Shown here: piece by piece, positions 1-7,624 of the stretch | How positions within the stretch are numbered: the first letter of the stretch is position 1 | Layout: each line of letters starts with the position of its first letter | NCBI GenBank assembly: GCA_028290765.1 | Contig: JAQGJF010000207.1 | Coordinates: 1 to 14,319 of the forward strand | From: Tardiphaga sp. | GTDB taxonomy: Bacteria; Pseudomonadota; Alphaproteobacteria; Rhizobiales; Xanthobacteraceae | Direction of reading: 5' to 3' | DNA length: 14,319 nucleotides | Translations under genes and position numbers: made by a program | Notes under the pieces: model-generated | Told to the model about the DNA's origin: nothing | What the model saw: the letters and a program-made list of their open reading frames with translations, nothing else | Databases searched by the model: none

Positions 1-447
1 GGGCTGGCCGAGCGGACCAGCGTACTCGAATGGACCCTGTTCCAATGCAGCAGCCTCGGCCCGATGCTGGGTCAGGCAACCCACTTCCGGCGCTACGCCA
101 GGGAAAGCCATGCCTATTCCGTCGAGCGATACACCAGCGAGGCGGTTCGCCTCTATGGCGTGCTCGAACGCCGTCTCGGCGATCGAGAATGGATCGCGGC
201 AGGCGAATACAGCATCGCCGATATCGCGACCTTTCCCTGGATTTGCCGGCACCGGCGACAGGGGGTGACGATCAACGATTTCCCGGCGGTAAAAAACTGG
301 CTGGATCGCGTGTCGGCGAGGCCAGCGGTGACGCGCGGCATGAACCTCTTGAAAGAGGCCGCGATGGCGAGTCCGCTGGACGACCAGGCCCACGAAAAGC
401 TTTTCGGTACGCGCAGCGACGCTTTGATTTCCGTTGGGCAGGCCTGA
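1..447 (+). CDS. Glutathione S-transferase family protein, C-terminal part (5' end outside window)
   Basis: The frame is open from the first base and ends at TGA 445-447, so about 148 residues of the C-terminal half of a cytosolic GST are visible. The run GPMLGQATHFRRYARE matches the start of the all-helical domain in YfcG/Ure2-like (Nu-class) bacterial GSTs, which read GPMxGQAxHFxRYAPE. The YSIADIATFPW segment is the N-capping box and hydrophobic staple of GST helix 6, and FPAVKNWLDRVSARPAV is the usual penultimate helix. The thioredoxin fold with the glutathione-binding residues lies upstream and cannot be judged. Such proteins act in the cytosol on glutathione conjugates or disulfides. The gene is followed 4 bases later by the ATG of the CoA ligase, so it is probably co-transcribed with it. 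The family call is firm; the substrate is unknown. Confidence 0.9.
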   Translation, partial: GLAERTSVLEWTLFQCSSLGPMLGQATHFRRYARESHAYSVERYTSEAVRLYGVLERRLGDREWIAAGEYSIADIATFPWICRHRRQGVTINDFPAVKNWLDRVSARPAVTRGMNLLKEAAMASPLDDQAHEKLFGTRSDALISVGQA

Positions 448-451
448 GGCG

Positions 452-2251
452 ATGGATCATCTGGCGCGTTCGCGGAGCTCCCATGAAACAGTCGCGTCGG
501 CCATTTTTGGCGCATCACGACTTGGGATCAATTTGCCGGCATTTGTCGGCGCGGATGTGTCCGCGATCAGCTACGACACCGCATTAACCGCGACGGGCGC
601 CATTGTCCGCGCGCTGACCGAGCTTGGCATCACGGCCACCGATCGCGTGGCCTTCCTGGCGCCGCGCGGGCCGCTCGGGATCATCGGCTTCCTCGGGATA
701 TCTTCGGTCGCGACCTGCTGCCCTTTCAACCCAAAGCTCAGGGCGGAAGAGCTCGAGGCAGCCATCAAGGCGATGCAGGTCACGGCGCTGGTGCTTGCCG
801 GCAGCAACCCCGTTGCCGAGGAAATTGCGATTGAGGCAGGCATGCCGTCGCTGCTGCTCCGTGCCGGCGCGCATCAGCTTGCGGACATGGCCATCGAACC
901 GCGACCCGGCCGAATTTCCGCAACGAAGCGGGCAAGCGGCCCGCCCGAAATCGCGATGATGATGCAGACCTCGGGGACGACCTCAAACCCGAAGCTGGTT
1001 GCGCTCACGCACACCAACATTCTTGCGGCCGCGGGTGCGATCCGTGACGCCTTCAGCCTAAGTGAGGTGGACATCTGCCTCAATCCGATGCCGCTGCACC
1101 ACGTGCACGGACTTGTCAGCGCCGGCATTTCCTCGCTGCTCTCTGGGTCCCGGATCGTCTGTACGGACAATTTCTCCACACCGGCATTTGCCGGCATTTT
1201 CGACCGGTTGCGACCGACCTGGTTCACCGGCTCGCCCGCCATGCACATGGCACTGCTAGATCACTTCCATGCCGCGCGAAGCGTGCCGTCCCGGGGCAGC
1301 TTGCGGTTCTTCAGGTCATCGTCCGCTCCCTTGCCCGCCTCGGCGATCGAAGATCTGGAAAAGCTGTTCGATGCACCGCTGATCGAGACCTATGGCTTGA
1401 CCGAAACCGCATCGATGATCTGTTCGAACAGGCTGCCTCCCGGTATTCGGAAGTCCGGATCGGTCGGGATCGCGTTCGGCGCCGAGATCCGCATCTGTGA
1501 CACGGCCGGCGCCGCGCAGCCGGCCGGACAAAACGGCGAAATCGTTGTTCGGGGGCCCAGCGTCATCACGCGCTATGGGACCGACAATGGCATCCCCGAC
1601 AGCTTTTTCGACGGCTGGTTGCGCACCGGCGATGTCGGCTATCTCGATGATGACGGCTATCTGTTCATCGTCGGTCGGACGAAGGAGCTGATCAAGCGCG
1701 GCGGATTGTCGGTCTATCCGGCCGAAATCGACAATATCCTGACGTCGCATCCGGACGTCGTCGAAGCGGTTGCCTTTTCCGTGCCGCATCCGACCCTGGG
1801 CGAGGAACTGGTCGCCGCCGTGGTTGCGAGGGCCGGCGCCACGCCGACCGAAAGCCAACTGCGATCCCACCTTGCCGAACAATTGAGCCCCTACAAGGTG
1901 CCGACCGTGATCCTGGTGATCGACGCCATCCCCAAAAACGATACCGGCAAGATACTCCGGCGTGAGTTGCCGAAGCAGCTGGCCGTGCACCTGGAGCCCA
2001 AACGCCAGCCTCCGGTCAATGCCCAGGAGATCATGCTGCTCGATCTGTGGAAGACGGTCCTGAGCCGCGATGATTTCGGTGTGACCGACAATGTCTTTCT
2101 GCTCGGCGCCGATCCGTTAAGGGCCGGGCGTGTGGCCGAATTGCTCAACGCCGGAAAACAGCTCGGCGTTTCCGCGAGGCAACTCATGGCGCATCCGGTC
2201 GTCAGAGATCAAGTCGCGCTGATGTCCTCCAAACCAGCAGGTTCAGTATGA
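452..2251 (+). CDS. AMP-forming acyl-CoA ligase with C-terminal carrier-like domain
   Basis: This 599-residue protein (counted from ATG 452) belongs to the ANL superfamily, which activates a carboxylate with ATP and passes it to CoA. Visible motifs are the phosphate loop TSGTTSNPK (173-181), PMPLHHVHG, the YGLTET motif (314-319), TGD (392-394), the hinge GRTKELIKRGG (408-418) and the catalytic lysine in PKNDTGK (Lys500). The phosphate loop has Ser-Asn where Gly-x is usual. Residues about 520-595 resemble a phosphopantetheine carrier domain, but the motif reads LGADPLRAG, with Pro555 where the modified serine belongs. The MPLHHVHG motif recalls FadD and oxalyl-CoA synthetase (Pcs60) relatives; the substrate is not identifiable. 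I chose ATG 452, four bases after the upstream stop and behind GAGGCG; a TTG at 434 would add six residues and overlap the GST gene. The stop overlaps the next start as ATGA. Confidence 0.9.
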   Translation: MDHLARSRSSHETVASAIFGASRLGINLPAFVGADVSAISYDTALTATGAIVRALTELGITATDRVAFLAPRGPLGIIGFLGISSVATCCPFNPKLRAEELEAAIKAMQVTALVLAGSNPVAEEIAIEAGMPSLLLRAGAHQLADMAIEPRPGRISATKRASGPPEIAMMMQTSGTTSNPKLVALTHTNILAAAGAIRDAFSLSEVDICLNPMPLHHVHGLVSAGISSLLSGSRIVCTDNFSTPAFAGIFDRLRPTWFTGSPAMHMALLDHFHAARSVPSRGSLRFFRSSSAPLPASAIEDLEKLFDAPLIETYGLTETASMICSNRLPPGIRKSGSVGIAFGAEIRICDTAGAAQPAGQNGEIVVRGPSVITRYGTDNGIPDSFFDGWLRTGDVGYLDDDGYLFIVGRTKELIKRGGLSVYPAEIDNILTSHPDVVEAVAFSVPHPTLGEELVAAVVARAGATPTESQLRSHLAEQLSPYKVPTVILVIDAIPKNDTGKILRRELPKQLAVHLEPKRQPPVNAQEIMLLDLWKTVLSRDDFGVTDNVFLLGADPLRAGRVAELLNAGKQLGVSARQLMAHPVVRDQVALMSSKPAGSV

Positions 2252-3039
2252 CCAGTTCGAATCCGTCCGCGCGTGTCGACCGCGAAGGTTCGATCCTCAT
2301 CGTGACGATCACGCGACCCGAGCGAAGCAATGCGCTGCACTCCGCCGCGCACTTCGAACTGTCGCGGATATTCGATGCGTTCGAGGCGGATACGGGCTTG
2401 CTGGTCGCCATTATCACCGGCGAGGGGGACCGTTCGTTCTGCGCCGGCAACGACCTCAAGCAGCAGGCCGAGGGGGGCCCGATGGAACGCCCGGCTTCCG
2501 GATTTGCCGGACTGACCAAACGCCGGCATCGCTCCAAACCGATTATCGCGGCAGTGAACGGCGTTGCGTTGGGCGGCGGCTTCGAGATCGTCCTCGCCTG
2601 CGATCTGGCGGTCGCGGCGCCAAATGCCCGGTTCGCATTGCCCGAGGTTCGCCATGGCCTGGTGGCGCTGGCCGGCATGCATCTTCTCCCGCGGCAGATC
2701 GGATCGAAGACGGCAATGGCCATCTTGCTGGCGGGCAAGGCGCTCAGTGCCTCCGATGCGCTGGGTCTTGGACTGATCAACGAAGTTTGCGCCGAAAACA
2801 GCGCGCTCGACGCAGCGAGGGCGCTCGCGCAACGGGTGCTGCGCGGATCGCCCGAAGCGATCGCTACCTGTCTCGACATCACCCGAGAGAGCCTGCGGAC
2901 GCCCGACATCTACGAGGCGCTGGAGAGCAATTACGAGAGCTTGGCCCGGCTTCGCGCCAGTCCCGATTTCATCGAGGGGCCAAAGTCATTCGCCGAACAT
3001 CGCCAACCGATATGGGCCAAGCGGCCGGCAAAGGTCTGA
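2248..3039 (+). CDS. Enoyl-CoA hydratase/isomerase family protein (CaiD-like)
   Basis: A 263-residue crotonase-fold protein of typical length. The oxyanion-hole region is FCAGNDLK (Cys65-Lys71) together with AAVNGVALGGGFE. Both acid residues used by hydratases are present: Glu113 in GGGFE and Glu133 in FALPE, 20 residues apart as in the rat liver enzyme (Glu144/Glu164). The GFAGLT segment and the tail IEGPKSFAEHRQPIWAK resemble crotonobetainyl-CoA hydratase CaiD, but that tail is common in this branch and does not fix the substrate. The protein should add water to an unsaturated CoA ester made by the upstream ligase; a retro-aldol lyase or isomerase role remains possible. Its ATG overlaps the ligase stop in ATGA, which implies translational coupling. 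Confidence 0.92.
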   Translation: MTSSNPSARVDREGSILIVTITRPERSNALHSAAHFELSRIFDAFEADTGLLVAIITGEGDRSFCAGNDLKQQAEGGPMERPASGFAGLTKRRHRSKPIIAAVNGVALGGGFEIVLACDLAVAAPNARFALPEVRHGLVALAGMHLLPRQIGSKTAMAILLAGKALSASDALGLGLINEVCAENSALDAARALAQRVLRGSPEAIATCLDITRESLRTPDIYEALESNYESLARLRASPDFIEGPKSFAEHRQPIWAKRPAKV

Positions 3040-3045
3040 TATCCA

Positions 3046-3876
3046 ATGAAAACGCCGCACATGTCGGAAAAGCAACGCAGCCAGTCGGACGCGCTCTCGC
3101 TGATCGTCGATGCGTTCTCGGACGCCCAGCGATCGGGCCTTCCCAAGGTGACGCAGCTTTATGACGCCATCTCCAAATTGATCGCGGCCGGCACGCTCGC
3201 CGAAGGCCTGAAACTGCCCGGCGAGCGCGAACTCTGCGCGGCGATCGGCATCAGCCTCGGAACCGCGCAGCGCTCGCTCAATCTGCTGATGAACGATGGC
3301 GAACTGGTCCGCGAGCACGGCCGCGGCACCTTCGTGCGGCCAAGCCGGCACGCGATGAAGGAGCTTTGGCACTATCGCTTCCGAGACCCGCAAAGCCAAA
3401 AACTGCTGCCGGTCTACGCCAAGGTGGTCGAGCGGTCCCTCGTCGAGAAAGATGCGCTGCTGGAGGGCGCGCTTGGCAAGGACGAGATGGGATATGTCCG
3501 GGTTAGCCGCCGCGTCAACATCGACGATCGCTTCGCATGCTGGAGCGAGATGTTTCTTGGCGCCACGAGGTTCAAGCGGTTGCTGAAGCTTCCGATCTCC
3601 GACCTCGAAAGCGTCAACCTCAAGGAGATCCTCGACCGGGAATTCAACGCTCCGACCCTGGCGGTGCGGCAGACCGCCAAAGTGCAAATCATGACGAAGG
3701 CGGTCCGCGAGCACCTGGCGGTTCCGAACAAAACGCCCTGCCTGGTACTGCAGGTGGTCGCCACCAGCCGCAGGCGCGAACCCATTACGTTCCAGCGTAT
3801 CTATGTGCCGCCGGTCGAATACGACCTGGAGCTCACCGATTCTCCCACAGAGGTCGCCAGGATCCTGGCGGCGTAG
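3046..3876 (+). CDS. GntR-family transcriptional regulator with UTRA-type effector domain
   Basis: A 276-residue DNA-binding protein. The winged helix-turn-helix spans about residues 35-97, with LPGERELCAAIGIS (a variant of the LPSERELA motif), the recognition helix GTAQRSLNLLMNDG and the wing HGRGTFV. Residues about 115-275 fit the UTRA ligand-binding fold of the HutC/FarR subfamily, including a late FQRIYVPP segment. It starts 6 bases after the hydratase stop and sits in the same run as the transporter, so it probably controls this operon in response to the imported compound or its CoA ester. The first ATG (3046) has AAAGG about 11 bases upstream; ATG 3061 (MSEKQ) is a possible alternative start. 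The class is clear; the effector is unknown. Confidence 0.9.
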   Translation: MKTPHMSEKQRSQSDALSLIVDAFSDAQRSGLPKVTQLYDAISKLIAAGTLAEGLKLPGERELCAAIGISLGTAQRSLNLLMNDGELVREHGRGTFVRPSRHAMKELWHYRFRDPQSQKLLPVYAKVVERSLVEKDALLEGALGKDEMGYVRVSRRVNIDDRFACWSEMFLGATRFKRLLKLPISDLESVNLKEILDREFNAPTLAVRQTAKVQIMTKAVREHLAVPNKTPCLVLQVVATSRRREPITFQRIYVPPVEYDLELTDSPTEVARILAA

Positions 3877-3904
3877 GTCGATCCCGGCTCATCAGTTCAA
3901 CATT

Positions 3905-3912
3905 GAAGGAGA
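3905..3912 (+). promoter_or_regulatory. Strong Shine-Dalgarno site for the ABC binding protein
   Basis: GAAGGAGA contains a near-consensus AAGGAG core (3906-3911), 7 bases before ATG 3919. It supports that start over the internal ATG at 3973, which begins the signal peptide proper (MRLKLFAAV) but has no comparable site. It is the best ribosome binding site in this run of genes, as expected for a binding protein made in excess over its permease. Confidence 0.7.
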
Positions 3913-3918
3913 CTGTCC

Positions 3919-4968
3919 ATGCGATGCTTTCAATCGTCGGAACGGCAGCCGCGCGACGCGCGGCCTGGGAAAATGCGTCTGAAGCTGTTCGCGGCCGTCG
4001 CGGCGCTGGTGGCGCTGTCGGGACCAGCGGCGCAAGCAGAAACCGCAAAGGTCGTCCTGCAGTTCGGGATTTCCTATCTGCCACTCTCGGTCATGCAAGC
4101 GGAAGGCCTGTGGGAGAAGCGGGCAAAGGAACTCAACCTCGATCTCAAGGTGGAGTGGCAAAATCTCGGCAATGGCGGCGCGTTGAACGACGCCATCCTG
4201 ACCGGTTCGGCCGACATCGCCGCGGGCGGCTTCGCGCCGATGATGAAGCTTTGGGACCGGACCCGGAACAACCTGAAAGTCCGCGGCATTGCCGCGCTCA
4301 ACTCCTCACCGGTATTTCTGGTGACCAATCGTCCTGACATCAAGACGCTGCGCGACTTCAAGCCGGACGACAAGATCGCCTTGTCGATTCCCAAGGTGTC
4401 GTATCAGGCGGTCGTGCTGCAGATGGCGGCCGAACAGCAATTCGGCGCCGGGTCGTTCGAAAAGCTCGACGCCCAGACGGTGTCGATGAAGCATCCCGAT
4501 GCCGTTGCGGCGCTGCTTTCGCCCAGAAGCGCGATCGCCGCCTATCTCGGCAGTTCGCCCTACCAGGAGGATGTGCTCAAGCGGCCGGGCATCTCGAAGA
4601 TTCTCGATTCCTTCGAGGTATTTGGCGGCCCAGAGACCTTCAGCGCGGTATGGGCGCCGACCGCATTCGTCGAGAAGAAACCAGTCGCCTACAAGGCCTT
4701 CCTGCTGGCGCTGGAAGACGCGATGAAACGCATCGCGTCGGACAGACCGGGTGTGGTCGATGACTACATCAAGGTCACCGGGACCGCCGAAACCGAGCGT
4801 GCCGCGCTGCTCGAGATCGTGCAGAATCCGCGCAATGTCTACACGCTCGAACCGCAAGGAACTGAAAAGTTCTCCGAATTCCTGTCGCGAACCGGATTTC
4901 TCGATACCAAGCCGGGTTCGTGGAAGGATTACTTTTTTCCAGGCATCCATGCCGTCGGGGGCAGCTGA
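3919..4968 (+). CDS. ABC transporter substrate-binding protein, NitT/TauT (SsuA-like) family
   Basis: A 349-residue periplasmic binding protein. The signal peptide is KMRLKLFAAVAALVAL followed by GPAAQA, with likely cleavage after Ala40 before ETAKV. It is preceded by an unusually long polar stretch of 18 residues if the ATG with the strong ribosome binding site is used. The mature part has the NMT1/SsuA-like layout: VLQFGISYLPLSVMQAEGLW, LKVEWQNLGNGGALNDAILTGSADIAAGG (the typical 'number of sites' loop) and a FVEKKPVAYKAFLLALEDAM helix. Members bind nitrate, sulfonates, thiamine precursors, aromatic acids or similar small compounds; the ligand cannot be told here. It opens the ABC importer, and its TGA overlaps the ATPase ATG (TGATG). 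Confidence 0.92.
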   Translation: MRCFQSSERQPRDARPGKMRLKLFAAVAALVALSGPAAQAETAKVVLQFGISYLPLSVMQAEGLWEKRAKELNLDLKVEWQNLGNGGALNDAILTGSADIAAGGFAPMMKLWDRTRNNLKVRGIAALNSSPVFLVTNRPDIKTLRDFKPDDKIALSIPKVSYQAVVLQMAAEQQFGAGSFEKLDAQTVSMKHPDAVAALLSPRSAIAAYLGSSPYQEDVLKRPGISKILDSFEVFGGPETFSAVWAPTAFVEKKPVAYKAFLLALEDAMKRIASDRPGVVDDYIKVTGTAETERAALLEIVQNPRNVYTLEPQGTEKFSEFLSRTGFLDTKPGSWKDYFFPGIHAVGGS

Positions 4969-5789
4969 TGCTTGCCATGCCCCACGACGTATTACCTACC
5001 CACCGCACCGCGCCCAGCCCCGCGTCGTCGGTGCTGCTCAAGGTCGACGGCGTGACGCTTCAATATGCCTCGCGCACCAGTCTCGTCACCGCCACCTGGC
5101 GCGTCAGCTTCGAGGTCCAGCATGGCGACCGCTTTATCCTGCTCGGCCCATCCGGATGCGGCAAGTCGTCGTTGCTGAAGGCGGTCGGCGGGTTCGTCCG
5201 ACCCGTGGAGGGCAGCATCCTGCTGGCAGGCAAGCCGATCAGCAAGCCGGGACCCGACCGGATGATGGTGTTCCAGGAATTCGACCAGCTGTTTCCGTGG
5301 CGTACCGTGCTTCAGAACGTGCTGTTTCCGATGGCGGCGCGGTCCTGGACCAAACGCGACTGCCTGGAACGCGCGCGGGAAAGCCTTGAAAAGGTCGGCC
5401 TGGCGAAATTCGTCGACGTCTATCCGCACATGCTGTCCGGTGGTATGAAGCAGCGTGTCGCCATCGCGCGGGCGATGGCGATGGAGCCGGACATCCTGCT
5501 GATGGATGAGCCGTTCGCGGCGCTCGATGCGCTAACGCGAAGGAAACTGCAGGACGAGCTGTTGCGGCTGTGGGACGATCTCCGCTTCACGATGCTGTTC
5601 GTCACCCACGCCATCGACGAGGCGACCCGTATCGGTTCGCGAATATTGCTGCTGTCGCCGCATCCCGGCCAGGTTCGTGCCGAATTCAGTTGCCGCTCGG
5701 ACTGGGATTCCAGTCAGCGCCTGAATCTCGAACAGCGGATCACCGGCATGCTGCTCGATAACCAGGCCGATCCAATCGGGGGCAAGTGA
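4968..5789 (+). CDS. ABC transporter ATP-binding protein, NitT/TauT (SsuB/TauB-like) family
   Basis: A 273-residue cytoplasmic ATPase that powers the importer. It has Walker A GPSGCGKS (60-67, Lys66), the Q-loop FQEFDQLFPW (Gln103), the signature LSGGMKQR (156-163), Walker B ILLMDEP (Asp180, catalytic Glu181) and the switch His214 in FVTHAIDEA. All catalytic elements are intact. The frame is open further upstream to a GTG at 4920, but that would lie inside the binding-protein gene. ATG 4968 in the TGATG overlap is the natural coupled start; ATG 4977 is possible. The FQEFDQLFPW and MDEPFAALDALTR wording is typical of the SsuB/TauB/NrtD group. Confidence 0.94.
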   Translation: MLAMPHDVLPTHRTAPSPASSVLLKVDGVTLQYASRTSLVTATWRVSFEVQHGDRFILLGPSGCGKSSLLKAVGGFVRPVEGSILLAGKPISKPGPDRMMVFQEFDQLFPWRTVLQNVLFPMAARSWTKRDCLERARESLEKVGLAKFVDVYPHMLSGGMKQRVAIARAMAMEPDILLMDEPFAALDALTRRKLQDELLRLWDDLRFTMLFVTHAIDEATRIGSRILLLSPHPGQVRAEFSCRSDWDSSQRLNLEQRITGMLLDNQADPIGGK

Positions 5790-6670
5790 TGAACAGCGCA
5801 GTGGATGCCGGTGTCCGTCCCGACTTCGTTGTCGATGTCATCTCGAAACCGGACAAAAGTCTGGTGACGAAGCCGCTGCCCTTGTGGCTCAAGCTGCTTG
5901 ATTCAGATGGCCTGCGGCGCGCGCTCATTCTGGTCATGCTTGGCGTGATATGGCAGGGGTACGCGGTACTGGTCGACAATGACCTGGTGGTGCCGAGGCT
6001 GACCGACACCTTCGTCGCACTCTGGCGATCGACCGCGAACGGCGTGCTGCCGACGCGCACCTGGAATTCGCTGCAAACGCTGCTTGCGGGCTATGCGCTC
6101 GGGATCGGTCTCGGCGTGGTGATCACCACGCTCGCGATCATCACTCGCTTCGGCAGTGACCTGCTGGCGACGCTCACCGCGATGTTCAATCCGCTGCCGG
6201 CCATTGCATTGTTGCCGCTCGCGCTGCTGTGGTTCGGGCTCGGGCAAGGCAGCGTGTTGTTCGTGCTGGCGCATTCGGTGCTGTGGCCGTTCGCCCTGAA
6301 TACCCATGGCGGCTATCTTGCCGTCAGCGAAACCCTGCGCATGGCGGGGCGCAACTGCGGCCTGGCGCCGATTCAATATGTCCTGAAGGTGTTGATGCCG
6401 GCCGCGCTGCCGTCGATCATCGCGGGCCTCAAGATATCCTGGGCGTTCGGCTGGCGAACCCTGATCGCGGCGGAACTGGTGTTCGGCGCGTCCTCGTCGG
6501 GCGGCGGCGTCGGCTGGTTCATCTTCGAAAAGCGCAACGATCTCAAGATTCCGGATGTGTTCGCCGGCCTGCTGGTGATCGTGATCATCGGACTGGTGAT
6601 GGAAGGCGTGTTCTTTCGCCTGCTGGAGCGGCACACCGTGCGCAAATGGGGAATGGTCAGGTCTGCGTGA
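5789..6670 (+). CDS. ABC transporter permease, NitT/TauT (SsuC/TauC-like) family
   Basis: A 293-residue inner-membrane protein with a polar N-terminus and about six hydrophobic segments, the first being ALILVMLGVIWQGYAVLV. The cytoplasmic coupling (EAA) loop begins at Glu181 as ETLRMAGRNCG and continues to LMPAALPSIIAGLK, which docks on the ATPase. PLALLWFGLG and the AAELVFG stretch near the end match SsuC/TauC permeases. Only one permease gene is present, so the channel should be a homodimer. The start is ATG 5789 in a TGATG overlap with the ATPase stop; a GTG one codon earlier is also open. Confidence 0.93.
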   Translation: MNSAVDAGVRPDFVVDVISKPDKSLVTKPLPLWLKLLDSDGLRRALILVMLGVIWQGYAVLVDNDLVVPRLTDTFVALWRSTANGVLPTRTWNSLQTLLAGYALGIGLGVVITTLAIITRFGSDLLATLTAMFNPLPAIALLPLALLWFGLGQGSVLFVLAHSVLWPFALNTHGGYLAVSETLRMAGRNCGLAPIQYVLKVLMPAALPSIIAGLKISWAFGWRTLIAAELVFGASSSGGGVGWFIFEKRNDLKIPDVFAGLLVIVIIGLVMEGVFFRLLERHTVRKWGMVRSA

Positions 6671-6692
6671 AACGGATCGGCTTCAAACAGCG

Positions 6693-7583
6693 ATGAATAC
6701 GAAACCTCTCGACCCGGCCTGGGACGACAGCAACGTGACCTATTGCGGCGCCATCGACGCCTGGGAATGCGATCAGATGCAGCACATGAACATTCAGTTC
6801 TTTGCCCGGCGGATCAGTTCCGCCGAGCGATACATGCTGTCGGGGTTCGGGCTGTCGACGTCCCTAAGCGGGCTTGGGCACAAGGTGCGCGCCGGTACCG
6901 AGCACATGATTTTCAAGAGGGAAGTCCGGGCCGGTGCTCCCGTCCTTATCGAAAGCGTACCGCTAGGTTTCAAAAGCAACGATGGCCTGGGGATAGAACA
7001 TCGGCTTTACAACCAGCAATCCGGTGACATCGCGGCGACGGCACGGGTCGAATATTCGCTGGTCAATCGCGACAATAGCAGAGTCGCCTGGCCCAGTTCG
7101 GTAATCGAACAGATCGACGCTACTCCGCCGTCCGATTCGCCGGTTGGCGAGCCGATCGCTTCCGACGATGCCGGTCTGAAGGAATGCGGCCGCTATATCG
7201 TTTCGGAAAGCGACTGCGACGCGGGTGAAGCCCGCCGGGACTTGCTGGTTCGGCTGGCCAACCATGCCGGAAGCCATGTCGGACTGGAGCATGGCCGTCA
7301 GTGGGATGGCCGCGGCGGTCTTCTGATCGGTTCGGCGACACTCGATCTGAAGATCGTTCGCGTAGCCCCGATCGTTCCTGAAATGGCGTTGCACGTCATG
7401 AGCAGCCTGCGGCTGGGCGGCAGGAAAACCGTTGCCGTGCTTCATCGCATCGTCGAGGCGGCTTCCGGGAAGATCGTGGCGAATGTCCGGACCGTCAATG
7501 TGTTCTTCGACGTCGCCAGCAGGAAAGCCGTCGCTGTCCCCGCCGCGACCCTCGAACACATCCATCGTCCTGCCACCGCCTGA
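6693..7583 (+). CDS. Acyl-CoA thioesterase-like protein with two hotdog domains
   Basis: A 296-residue protein that fits two successive 4HBT-type hotdog units. The first (about 15-140) opens with GAIDAWECDQMQHMNIQFFA, where Asp27 sits in the position of the catalytic acid of the 4-hydroxybenzoyl-CoA thioesterase family (DxMGHVNN in relatives). The second (about 185-290) has NHAGSHVG (from Asn190), LDLKIVRVAPI and a closing FFDVASRKAV strand. Such proteins hydrolyse acyl-CoA esters in the cytosol. In this operon it could release the product of the ligase/hydratase pair or relieve CoA trapping. It starts 22 bases after the permease with no clear Shine-Dalgarno site. The fold call is good; the substrate is unknown. 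Confidence 0.8.
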   Translation: MNTKPLDPAWDDSNVTYCGAIDAWECDQMQHMNIQFFARRISSAERYMLSGFGLSTSLSGLGHKVRAGTEHMIFKREVRAGAPVLIESVPLGFKSNDGLGIEHRLYNQQSGDIAATARVEYSLVNRDNSRVAWPSSVIEQIDATPPSDSPVGEPIASDDAGLKECGRYIVSESDCDAGEARRDLLVRLANHAGSHVGLEHGRQWDGRGGLLIGSATLDLKIVRVAPIVPEMALHVMSSLRLGGRKTVAVLHRIVEAASGKIVANVRTVNVFFDVASRKAVAVPAATLEHIHRPATA

Positions 7584-7624
7584 TCGCCGATCCGGATCCC
7601 TCCATTTCTAGAAAGCGAATTGTC

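Noticed and set aside
434..451. TTG start for the CoA ligase, overlapping the GST gene
   Set aside because: No ribosome binding site precedes it, and the added six residues are not part of the ligase fold; ATG 452 follows GAGGCG.
1178..1202. Repeated CCGGCATTT units in the ligase gene (a similar pair occurs near 534-556)
   Set aside because: They encode ordinary Pro-Ala-Phe-Ala-Gly type residues in frame, and no longer repeat unit surrounds them.
7589..7598. Perfect 10-bp palindrome GATCCGGATC upstream of the DUF3604 gene
   Set aside because: Short GC-rich palindromes built from GATC are expected by chance here; there is no loop or promoter context to give it meaning.
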